Origin: an uncultured Clostridiaceae bacterium
Lineage (GTDB): Bacteria > Bacillota > Clostridia > Lachnospirales > Lachnospiraceae
Assembly (NCBI GenBank): GCA_947175805.1
Contig: CAMWOF010000194.1
Coordinates: 1 to 5,279 of the forward strand
DNA length: 5,279 nt
Direction of reading: 5' to 3'
The notes beneath the pieces were generated by a model. It was given only the letters and a program-made list of their open reading frames with translations, ran no database searches and had not been told where the DNA came from. A program made the position numbers and the translations under genes. Below, piece after piece: positions 1 through 5,203 of this stretch (the stretch's first letter is position 1; each line of letters opens with the position of its first letter).

Positions 1-478
1 CGCCTACACTATGAGCGATATTTATATCCGCAGGCTGGACGTCTGCCGGAGGGAGGATGAAATCGACACACTCCACGAAACAGTAGTTATGGATTTTACA
101 AGAAAAATGAAGAAAATCAAAAAAGAATCCATTCTCCCCAAACCGGTTGTGGAAGCAATGGATTATGTTTATGAGCATTTACACGAAAAAATAAGGCTGG
201 AGGACATTGCCTCCGCCATCGGATTGAATAAAACCTATCTGTGCGGATTATTCAAAAAAGAAACCCAGATGACACTGGGCGAATATATTATGAAGCGGCG
301 GCTGGAGGCTGCCCGGAATATGCTGGCATATTCCGATTACAGCTCCATTGATATATGTAATTATCTCTGTTTTTCCTCCCACAGCCACTTTATAAACGCC
401 TTCAAAAAGGAAACCGGCATGACGCCGAAGCAGTTCCGCGATTCCAGCTACCGCGCCCATTTCTCTGAGCACCTGTAA
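1..478 (+). CDS. AraC-family transcriptional regulator, C-terminal part (5' end outside window)
   Basis: This is a DNA-binding transcription regulator of the AraC/XylS family. The reading frame is open to the left edge (Ala-Tyr-Thr precede the first Met at base 11), so the start probably lies upstream and about 158 residues are visible. Counting from that Met, the C-terminal AraC domain spans roughly residues 43-144. The first helix-turn-helix is around 63-84 (LEDIASAIGLNKTYLCGLFKKE). The second is around 112-133 and leads into the family signature FKKETGMTPKQFR (131-143). The preceding segment (DIYIRRLDVCRREDEI) resembles the linker or sensor end seen in clostridial AraC proteins. The missing N-terminal part would carry the ligand or signal domain, so the inducer cannot be judged. 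The gene converges on the chemotaxis receptor with 27 bp between stops. Family assignment is secure; the target genes are unknown. Confidence 0.9.
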   Translation, partial: AYTMSDIYIRRLDVCRREDEIDTLHETVVMDFTRKMKKIKKESILPKPVVEAMDYVYEHLHEKIRLEDIASAIGLNKTYLCGLFKKETQMTLGEYIMKRRLEAARNMLAYSDYSSIDICNYLCFSSHSHFINAFKKETGMTPKQFRDSSYRAHFSEHL

Positions 479-500
479 GCGGATTCCCACCTGAATCTGC
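479..500 (+). terminator. Hairpin between convergent genes, possible terminator without a U-tract
   Basis: The inverted repeat GCGGATTC / GAATCTGC can form an 8-bp stem (one G-U pair on the plus-strand transcript) around the 6-nt loop CCACCT. It begins directly after the AraC stop codon and ends 5 bp before the MCP stop. No run of T follows on either strand, so it is not a classical intrinsic terminator. It pairs better in the plus-strand RNA, where the wobble is G-U, than in the minus-strand RNA, where it becomes an A-C mismatch. It may help end the AraC transcript or protect its 3' end. Termination is inferred from position and structure only. Confidence 0.3.
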
Positions 501-505
501 AACAC

Positions 506-2203
506 CTACAACTGAAATCCCTGCATCTTCTCATTTAACTCTGCAGCAATATCCCGCAGTGCCTCAACCTTGTCTACGATATTGGCGATAGTGTTTGTCA
601 CCTCCACCAGGGAAGCAGAGGTCTGCTGTGTCGCCGCCGCATTCTGCTCAGCAATCGCCGTCAAATTATTCACCACATCCACCACATTAACTCTCGCATC
701 GTCCAAATTTTGGGTGCGCTGGGCAATCTGTTCCATACCCTGAATCGATCTTTGCACACCATCATGCATATGGTCAAATGCCTCATCTGTGCGCTGCATA
801 TATTCACTCTGCTCATGGATAATCCCCTTCACCTGATTCATGGTATCCACCGCCTTCTTAGAATCAGAAAGCAGCATTTGCAGGATATCCTCTATCTGCT
901 TTGCAGAGGAGGTAGACTGCTCTGCCAGTTTTTGTATCTCCGTTGCAACCACGGCAAAGCCCTTGCCCTGCTCCCCTGCTCTTGCCGCCTCAATGGAAGC
1001 ATTCAGTGACAGCAAATTGGTCTGATCCGCAATTTCTGCAATAATCTTTGTCGCCTCGCCTATCTTCATCGCCGAGGTATTCGTCTCGTTCGTCTGCTCT
1101 GCAATAATATCTATGTATTGCTCTGCCCGCTCGTTTATCTCACCCAAATCCTGCAGTATCTTTCTGGCATTTTCATTTGCCGTCTGCATACGGTTAGAAT
1201 ATTCCATTACCTGGGTTACCTCTCCGCTGGTATTCTCTACCATATCGCCAATCATAAGTACATTTTCTGAAGCGCGCTGTGTCTCCGCTGCCTGGGAGGA
1301 TGCACCGCCGGCAATATCACCTACCGCAGTGTCCACCTGGTTCATGGTGGTACTCGTAGCTGCAGCGTCCTCCTTTAACTGTTCTGCCGCCTCTGACAGC
1401 ATCTCACTGCTGTCCCTGATGGTCTCGACCACTGTAACCAGTTTTTCCCGTAGGATTCCCAGCGCCTGCGCCATCATCCCAATCTCATCCCTGCTCTGAG
1501 CCAGACGCCGGGCATCAGCATTTTCCGAAAAATCCATCTCCGACAGGGTAATGACCGTATCGGAAAGCTTTAATATCGGCTTTGTAATCAAAGTAACTAC
1601 GATAAAGGAAAGGATACCACAAACCACCACCGCAAAAATCATGCCCAGCCAGCCCACTCTGTTAATGTTGGAAAGGCTCTTAATCGCCTCGTCCTCATCC
1701 GCCGTAACAATCAAAACGAAATCCTGTGTTTCATTTACATAGGTGGCAGCATGCTTCATTACGCCCTTATACTCATAAGTAACTACTCCGTTCTCTACCT
1801 TCTTTCCGGCAGCGATATCTGCTACAATACCCTTGACAACGACATTTTCCACCGGCTGTCCAATCTTATCCGCAGTGGGATGGTACAGCATGGTGCCCTC
1901 CGCATCCACAACATAAATGTAACTGGAATCCAGCCCTTCAATCCCTACACCAGTAAGAAATTCCGATAGATAATCCGCCGCCAGCGCAGACTCTGCGCCA
2001 ACATTTTTTATGTTCTCACCAATCCATCTTCCATAGGCAATCGCAATGTCATTTAGGTAATTGTCAGAAGTGGTAATAATCTGTTTTTTCATTTTCGGCG
2101 AATAGTTCCATACCATCAACAGTCCTACCAGCAAGGCAGCTCCAATGACCAGCACCCGAATCTTCGTTCCAATGGAATGTATAAACGATACACGTTCTCT
2201 CAT
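506..2203 (-). CDS. Methyl-accepting chemotaxis protein with extracellular Cache-type sensor
   Basis: This is a membrane chemoreceptor of 565 residues that would signal through CheW and CheA to the flagellar motor. A short cytoplasmic N-terminus is followed by a transmembrane helix (about 15-33). The extracellular sensor (about 34-183) contains a Cache/PAS-like core (YIYVVDAEGTMLYHP, 95-109, then KIGQPV). A second transmembrane helix spans about 186-207 and a HAMP domain about 208-260. The long signalling coiled coil carries the conserved hairpin tip around 387-423 (IADQTNLLSLNASIEAARAG, then EQGKGFAVVATEI). Glutamine/glutamate- and alanine-rich helices suited to adaptational methylation flank the tip. 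There is no CheR-tethering NWETF-like tail; the protein ends MQGFQL. The ATG is preceded by GAGGGG about 5 bases upstream, with a GAGGAGG farther back. The ligand is not predictable. The gene stands alone, apart from other chemotaxis genes, with its own promoter. Confidence 0.95.
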   Translation of the reverse strand: MRERVSFIHSIGTKIRVLVIGAALLVGLLMVWNYSPKMKKQIITTSDNYLNDIAIAYGRWIGENIKNVGAESALAADYLSEFLTGVGIEGLDSSYIYVVDAEGTMLYHPTADKIGQPVENVVVKGIVADIAAGKKVENGVVTYEYKGVMKHAATYVNETQDFVLIVTADEDEAIKSLSNINRVGWLGMIFAVVVCGILSFIVVTLITKPILKLSDTVITLSEMDFSENADARRLAQSRDEIGMMAQALGILREKLVTVVETIRDSSEMLSEAAEQLKEDAAATSTTMNQVDTAVGDIAGGASSQAAETQRASENVLMIGDMVENTSGEVTQVMEYSNRMQTANENARKILQDLGEINERAEQYIDIIAEQTNETNTSAMKIGEATKIIAEIADQTNLLSLNASIEAARAGEQGKGFAVVATEIQKLAEQSTSSAKQIEDILQMLLSDSKKAVDTMNQVKGIIHEQSEYMQRTDEAFDHMHDGVQRSIQGMEQIAQRTQNLDDARVNVVDVVNNLTAIAEQNAAATQQTSASLVEVTNTIANIVDKVEALRDIAAELNEKMQGFQL

Positions 2204-2256
2204 AATAACCCCTCATCCTCCTCTGTGATGTCCATAATGCAAAAATATATATTCCA

Positions 2257-2284
2257 ATTATATCACTTTTCACAAAATTTACAA
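2257..2284 (-). promoter_or_regulatory. Sigma-A-type extended -10 promoter of the chemotaxis receptor gene
   Basis: On the minus strand, TTGTAA (2284-2279, 4 of 6 matches to the -35 consensus) is followed after 16 bp by a perfect TATAAT (2262-2257). That box is preceded by TGA, giving the TG-N extended -10 form. Transcription would begin near base 2250, leaving a leader of about 46 nt that contains the Shine-Dalgarno. No sigma-28-like flagellar promoter (TAAA / GCCGATAA) was recognised here, so the receptor appears to be read by the housekeeping sigma factor. The call rests on motif match and position. Confidence 0.6.
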
Positions 2285-2287
2285 TAT

Positions 2288-2331
2288 AAATCATACCTTA
2301 ATTCAAGCAAACCAAATCATACCTTAATTCA
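2288..2331 (-). repeat. Two 18-bp direct repeats just upstream of the MCP promoter, candidate operator
   Basis: The 18-bp word AAATCATACCTTAATTCA (plus-strand reading) occurs exactly twice, at 2288-2305 and 2314-2331, with a period of 26 bp. On the minus strand the copies read TGAATTAAGGTATGATTT. They lie about 38-55 and 64-81 bp upstream of the predicted start of transcription, the first ending 3 bp behind the -35 box. Tandem direct repeats in this position are typical of activator sites, for example AraC-type or response-regulator sites. The binding protein is unknown. The neighbouring AraC regulator is a candidate by proximity only. Confidence 0.5.
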
Positions 2332-2343
2332 GTCAAAAACATA

Positions 2344-2403
2344 AAAGATACATAAGATGCATAAGATACAAAACAGATATAAAACAGACACAAAACAGAT
2401 ACA
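2344..2403 (-). repeat. Short tandem micro-repeat block, 11 bp x3 then 9 bp x3
   Basis: Read on the minus strand, 2403-2371 is three 11-bp units (TGTATCTGTTT, TGTGTCTGTTT, TATATCTGTTT). It runs without a break into three 9-bp units at 2370-2344 (TGTATCTTA, TGCATCTTA, TGTATCTTT). The units share the core TNTATCT and are T-rich on the transcribed sense strand. The block lies between the adenosyltransferase stop and the MCP promoter region. It may have grown by slippage. It could act as a T-rich transcription end for the corrinoid genes, or as curved upstream DNA for the MCP promoter. No function is shown. Confidence 0.55.
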
Positions 2404-2422
2404 GGCAATCGGGGCTTCTCAT

Positions 2423-2953
2423 TTAATACTCAATCCCCTCCCGCGCCCTTACGCCTTTATCATAGGGATGACGCACAGACTGCATTTCAGTAATATAATC
2501 TGCCCGGTCAAGCAGCCACTGCGGCGCATCGCGCCCGGTGCAAACCACTTCTGCCTGCCCCCTTGCCGTATCAAGCAGCTGCCTTAATAACGCCTCATCT
2601 AATAACACCCAGCGGCAGGGATATGTGACCTCATCTAAAATCACCATATCGCATGCTCCCTTCTCTACTCTAGCAAGCACCTGCTCTAATATTGTGTTGT
2701 GGCAATTGCTCTGACGCTTCTTTTCTTCCTCATTCATCTGGTTGTAAAAGGGAAATGCCTCCTCGCACCTGATAATCTCGATACCAGGACTGCGCTGCAT
2801 ACCGGCTAACTCCCCCGTAGCGGCTCCCTTCATAAACTGGGCAAATACAACGCGTTTACCGCAGCCTGCAGCCCGGACACTTAAACCCACTGCTGCCGTC
2901 GTCTTTCCCTTTCCCTCCCCCGTATAAACATGCAACAGACCCATATCTGACAT
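2423..2953 (-). CDS. cobO: ATP:corrinoid adenosyltransferase (CobA/BtuR/CobO type)
   Basis: This cytoplasmic enzyme transfers the 5'-deoxyadenosyl group of ATP to the Co(I) form of cobalamin or cobyrinic acid a,c-diamide, making the adenosyl-corrinoid coenzyme. At 176 residues it is a normal length for the family. It shows the family P-loop TGEGKGKTTAA (11-21), the FMKG segment (40-43), the acidic strand DMVILDEV (102-109) and the EVVCTGRDAP strand-loop (135-144). The characteristic end ADYITEM...HPYDKGVRAREGIEY (151-176) is also present. The chosen ATG has AGGAGG six bases upstream (2965-2960). Met4 is a possible but less well-spaced start. It lies 48 bp downstream of a MetH-activation-like gene on the same strand with no terminator between, so cotranscription is likely. 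Whether it serves de novo synthesis or salvage cannot be told, because no other cobalamin biosynthesis genes are in the window. Confidence 0.93.
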   Translation of the reverse strand: MSDMGLLHVYTGEGKGKTTAAVGLSVRAAGCGKRVVFAQFMKGAATGELAGMQRSPGIEIIRCEEAFPFYNQMNEEEKKRQSNCHNTILEQVLARVEKGACDMVILDEVTYPCRWVLLDEALLRQLLDTARGQAEVVCTGRDAPQWLLDRADYITEMQSVRHPYDKGVRAREGIEY

Positions 2954-3001
2954 TTTCTCCCTCCTTTATTGTATTGCCCCCTCGCTCCTATTCTGCGGTC
3001 T

Positions 3002-3688
3002 TTATACCTTACGGCTGCCAAAAATCCTCTGGTATCCGTAATTATAATCTTCCTTCTGCCGGTACGGGCAGTCCATATTGGCACAGTTTTCACAAATATA
3101 CGCCAAACGGACATGACAGAGAGAACTGCGGGCTGCCGCGCGGTGGGCACCCTCTAAAACGCCCGCCGTCGGTATATCTGATGCCTCTAACTCCAGTAAA
3201 AACGCCACACTGTTTTTCGGTGTCATGACATACTGCGCATTGTATGAGATATCCGTTTTTCCCACTAGATCCGCTATTTTGTCCAACATGGAAAAAGGAT
3301 ATCTCTCACCGATAAAATGCAGCCGCACTGCCCGCATACCTGTCCGAAGCTGCATCCGCCCCGCATAATCCTCATATGCCCCGGTAAGCAGCGATAGCCC
3401 GATGCAGTCCAGCATATAAGCCTCTGATATGCACTGCCGCTCAAGATATACCTCCTGCAGGGCATCTATGCCGTCACCCAGGGTTAAAAGAACTGCACTG
3501 TAATCTTCCATCCCCGTCTCCAAAGCTGATGGTTTCCACAGAGAGTACGCCCGGGCATGAATCAGCGGCAGTACTGCTTTATACAGGCTTTGCAGCATCG
3601 GCAAATCATCCTTCTGAAAATGATAGCGCTGTATTAAATTCTCCAAATCCCTCTTTTGTAAGCAGGGGCTTAAGTCCATACAGTCCAT
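3002..3688 (-). CDS. Stand-alone MetH activation-domain-like (SAM-binding) corrinoid protein
   Basis: This 228-residue protein resembles the free-standing 'vitamin B12-dependent methionine synthase activation domain' proteins of Clostridia. In methionine synthase that domain binds S-adenosylmethionine and remethylates oxidised cobalamin. Supporting segments are LTLGDGIDALQEVYLERQ (69-86), followed by MLDCIGLSLLTGAYEDY (92-108). The block RYPFSMLDKIADLVGKTDIS (129-148) with YVMTPKNSVAFLLEL (153-167) corresponds to the PL-x-x-QxxIF and PxxSVSG region of MetH. The C-terminus has C199-x2-C202-x4-C207-PYR, with Cys191 nearby, which could bind an iron-sulfur cluster or zinc; this is inference. The start at 3688 is preferred because AGGAG lies 7 bases upstream. 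A longer in-frame version beginning at 3760 would overlap the HTH gene. The adjacent adenosyltransferase supports a corrinoid role. The family call is from remembered patterns, not a search. Confidence 0.62.
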   Translation of the reverse strand: MDCMDLSPCLQKRDLENLIQRYHFQKDDLPMLQSLYKAVLPLIHARAYSLWKPSALETGMEDYSAVLLTLGDGIDALQEVYLERQCISEAYMLDCIGLSLLTGAYEDYAGRMQLRTGMRAVRLHFIGERYPFSMLDKIADLVGKTDISYNAQYVMTPKNSVAFLLELEASDIPTAGVLEGAHRAAARSSLCHVRLAYICENCANMDCPYRQKEDYNYGYQRIFGSRKV

Positions 3689-3729
3689 ATTCCTTCTCCT
3701 GAAATTCTCATTTAGGAAACCCACTTCCT

Positions 3730-4401
3730 CTACTTCATCAATCCGCCATGAAAATAACACTCATACACCTTTTCTTGATTACAAAAAATTTCTTCATGTC
3801 CTTGAAACCATGAAAAATCTCCTACCACATTACACTTATATGTATATTCGCCTGATTGATAATATTCAGGACCTCTGTATGGCATAGCCTTATCAGCTTT
3901 ACGAAGTGCTTCTTTCAAAAAATCACCGCTGAATTGCTGACCAACTACACGCCCCACATAGTTCATTGCATACACTGCTTCTCCTTCATACCAAATGGCT
4001 TCTTCTCCAGCAAATTGCTCCCCACCAACATATGTATCATGATATGTATATGGTCCATTGCTATATGTAAAATCATGAGAATTCAATCTAGTTGAATCTA
4101 CTTCATTCATATATGCAGCATATGTATTTACATTTGCTTCCAGTCTAAATTCAATTAATTGCTCTAAGTCTCGATTCGTATTATCGGTACAACTCAACAT
4201 ACATTCCTGGTCTCTTACCAAATAATCTATCGTAACATTAAAACAATTACTGATTTGAATCAAATTGTAAATATCCGGATACACCTGTCCCGCTTCCCAC
4301 TTCGCAACTGCCTGTCTTGATACTGATAGTTTTTCTGCTAATTCCTCTTGTGTGAATCCTTTACTCTTACGAATCAATTGTAGTTTTTCTGAAAATATCA
4401 T
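3730..4401 (-). CDS. XRE-family HTH regulator with DUF5680-like C-terminal domain
   Basis: This is a predicted cytoplasmic transcription regulator of 223 residues. The N-terminal Cro/cI-type helix-turn-helix covers about 3-63, including LRKS-like LIRKSKGFTQEELAEKLSVS (9-28) followed by RQAVAKWEAGQVYPD. A linker (64-100) leads to a C-terminal domain (about 101-221) rich in Tyr, Gly and acidic residues. Its segments NSHDFTY, YHDTYVGGEQFAGEEAIWY, AMNYVGRV, FSGDFLKEAL, MPYRGPEYYQSGEYTYKC and WFQGHEEIF...VYECYFHGG match what I recall of DUF5680, a Firmicutes domain of unknown function. The ATG at 4401 has GGAGGTG seven bases upstream. A TTG at 4419 would place that ribosome binding site inside the gene, so it is rejected. 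The gene is much more AT-rich than the corrinoid genes 41 bp downstream, hinting at a different origin. It is divergent from a membrane-protein gene that it may regulate. Confidence 0.85.
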   Translation of the reverse strand: MIFSEKLQLIRKSKGFTQEELAEKLSVSRQAVAKWEAGQVYPDIYNLIQISNCFNVTIDYLVRDQECMLSCTDNTNRDLEQLIEFRLEANVNTYAAYMNEVDSTRLNSHDFTYSNGPYTYHDTYVGGEQFAGEEAIWYEGEAVYAMNYVGRVVGQQFSGDFLKEALRKADKAMPYRGPEYYQSGEYTYKCNVVGDFSWFQGHEEIFCNQEKVYECYFHGGLMK

Positions 4402-4468
4402 GTCTTTCCACCTCCACAATTATCGTACCTTAAAGCCTCATATTCTCCAATATAACAATCGTTGCAAT

Positions 4469-4498
4469 TTAGCTACTTATGTTATACATAATTGCTAA
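4469..4498. promoter_or_regulatory. Nested inverted repeat in the divergent region, candidate operator
   Basis: The structure reads TTAGC-n3-TTATG-n5-CATAA-n2-GCTAA on the plus strand. The inner arms (4477-4481 and 4487-4491) and the outer arms (4469-4473 and 4494-4498) are both perfectly complementary, with the two centres offset by half a base. It lies 68-97 bp upstream of the XRE gene start, between the divergent genes. XRE regulators commonly bind dyads of this size near their own promoters, so autoregulation is plausible. Binding is not shown by the sequence itself. Confidence 0.4.
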
Positions 4499-4606
4499 GA
4501 AAATCAGAATTTCATTCCATTGGTTATTATAGCAAATAAACACCGGATATTCTACTTGAGTTTTGAATGAAACAGTATAGATAAACAGATGGAATTGATG
4601 TAGTAC

Positions 4607-4635
4607 TAGAAATCAAATCAGCCGTATGTTATACT
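4607..4635 (+). promoter_or_regulatory. Extended -10 promoter of the membrane-protein gene
   Basis: TATACT (4630-4635) is preceded by TGT, giving an extended -10 element. The hexamer 17 bp upstream is a weak -35 (TAGAAA, 4 of 6 matches to consensus). Transcription would begin near 4642, about 39 nt before the chosen start codon. The -10 overlaps the word TATGTTATAC (4625-4634), which also occurs inside the dyad at 4478-4487, so the same protein could repress from here. Confidence 0.5.
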
Positions 4636-4680
4636 GGAATAGTACAGAGAAATAAATATGAAGTTAGTGGAGCAATGATA

Positions 4681-5193
4681 ATGAACAAAGATTTAGTCAG
4701 ACGAGTTCTTCTGGTCGCAGTATCAATACTTAACTGGATATTTTCAGTCGGATATATAAGAGAAATATATAATGCAATGCTAGGAGAAAATTCAATTGAA
4801 TATGTGGACAACATAGATATTGACGGTTCTGATTTTACACCATTAGCTAACCTTGCAGTTGCAGGATTCAACGGAGCTATGATTTTTCTTACAGTAGTCT
4901 TAGCTGTATTGTTTGCGACGATATTTATTCTGATTTTCGCAATATTACTTAGGGTAACAACCATCAGAAAAAACGACATAGTTACGGAATCTGAGGTGGT
5001 ATTTACCAAACGGTTAATTATGGTTTCTTCCGTTGCCGCCTTTATAGTTGGCATTTTTTCTACGAACATAAAACTGACTGAGTATGTCATAGCCTTATCG
5101 TGGCAGCAACCGCTGTTCATGATGTTGATATACTACCTTCCCCTGAAGAAGCGATTTAAGCAAGGAACGGAAATGGAGCATTCGGAACTGTAA
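4681..5193 (+). CDS. Small multi-pass membrane protein of unknown function
   Basis: I do not recognise this 170-residue protein. It is hydrophobic, with about four predicted transmembrane helices: about 8-26, 64-92 (a long stretch, FNGAMIFLTVVLAVLFATIF onward), 111-127 and 133-153. A hydrophilic, acidic segment (about 30-55, with Asp-rich YVDNIDIDGSDF) lies between the first two helices. A charged loop (about 94-110) follows the second, and the tail is short and basic then acidic (KKRFKQGTEMEHSEL). No catalytic motif, transporter signature or lipobox is evident. Of two nearby in-frame ATGs, 4681 is preferred because GTGGAG (4667-4672) lies 8 bases upstream; for the ATG at 4675 the same site would be only 2 bases away. 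It is divergent from the XRE/DUF5680 regulator, which may control it. It converges on a partial minus-strand gene with 10 bp between stops. The coding call is supported by its own promoter, ribosome site and membrane-like composition. Confidence 0.8.
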   Translation: MNKDLVRRVLLVAVSILNWIFSVGYIREIYNAMLGENSIEYVDNIDIDGSDFTPLANLAVAGFNGAMIFLTVVLAVLFATIFILIFAILLRVTTIRKNDIVTESEVVFTKRLIMVSSVAAFIVGIFSTNIKLTEYVIALSWQQPLFMMLIYYLPLKKRFKQGTEMEHSEL

Positions 5194-5203
5194 ATCCTTT
5201 GCG

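Larger units (their letters stand above)
4402..4674. other. Divergent intergenic region between the XRE gene and the membrane-protein gene
   Basis: This AT-rich spacer carries the control sequences of both flanking genes and no convincing small gene. It contains the nested dyad (4469-4498) and the membrane-gene promoter (4607-4635). It also has an 8-bp inverted repeat with distant arms, TTTCATTC at 4510-4517 and GAATGAAA at 4565-4572, which may be chance. For the XRE gene only weak promoter candidates are visible on the minus strand, for example TTGGAG (4450-4445) 17 bp from TACGAT (4427-4422), or TTGCAA (4467-4462) with a poor -10. No -10 hexamer close to consensus was found for that gene. 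Confidence 0.5.

Noticed and set aside
710..1009. Plus-strand open frame of 99 codons
   Set aside because: Antisense to the conserved MCP hairpin region; low-complexity His/Leu/Cys-rich translation typical of a shadow frame.
1113..1499. Plus-strand open frame of 128 codons
   Set aside because: It is antisense to the MCP signalling domain. The MCP frame explains the sequence with a conserved protein, and the shadow frame has no ribosome site or recognisable motif.
2515..2521. GCCACTG, a match to the B12-box of cobalamin riboswitches, near corrinoid genes
   Set aside because: It lies inside the adenosyltransferase coding sequence, on the opposite strand, and no surrounding riboswitch helices were recognised. 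It is explained by the codons for the conserved QWLLD region.
3689..3760. N-terminal extension of the MetH-activation-like protein by 24 codons
   Set aside because: It would overlap the end of the XRE gene and lacks a good ribosome site, whereas the ATG at 3688 has AGGAG at ideal spacing.
4029..4043. Small palindromes CATATG and ATCATGAT in the XRE gene
   Set aside because: They encode a conserved Tyr/His/Asp-rich stretch of the C-terminal domain; short AT-rich palindromes are expected here.
4402..4419. TTG start adding six residues to the XRE protein
   Set aside because: The added codons are the Shine-Dalgarno sequence itself (GGAGGTG), and the protein family starts at the internal Met.
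4510..4572. 8-bp inverted repeat TTTCATTC / GAATGAAA with a 47-bp gap
   Set aside because: The arms are short and far apart in AT-rich DNA, so chance is a sufficient explanation; it is mentioned only in the intergenic entry.
4629..5120. Minus-strand open frame of 163 codons opposite the membrane protein
   Set aside because: Its translation is Thr/Ser/Ile-rich without motifs. The plus-strand frame has a promoter, a ribosome site and clear transmembrane helices.
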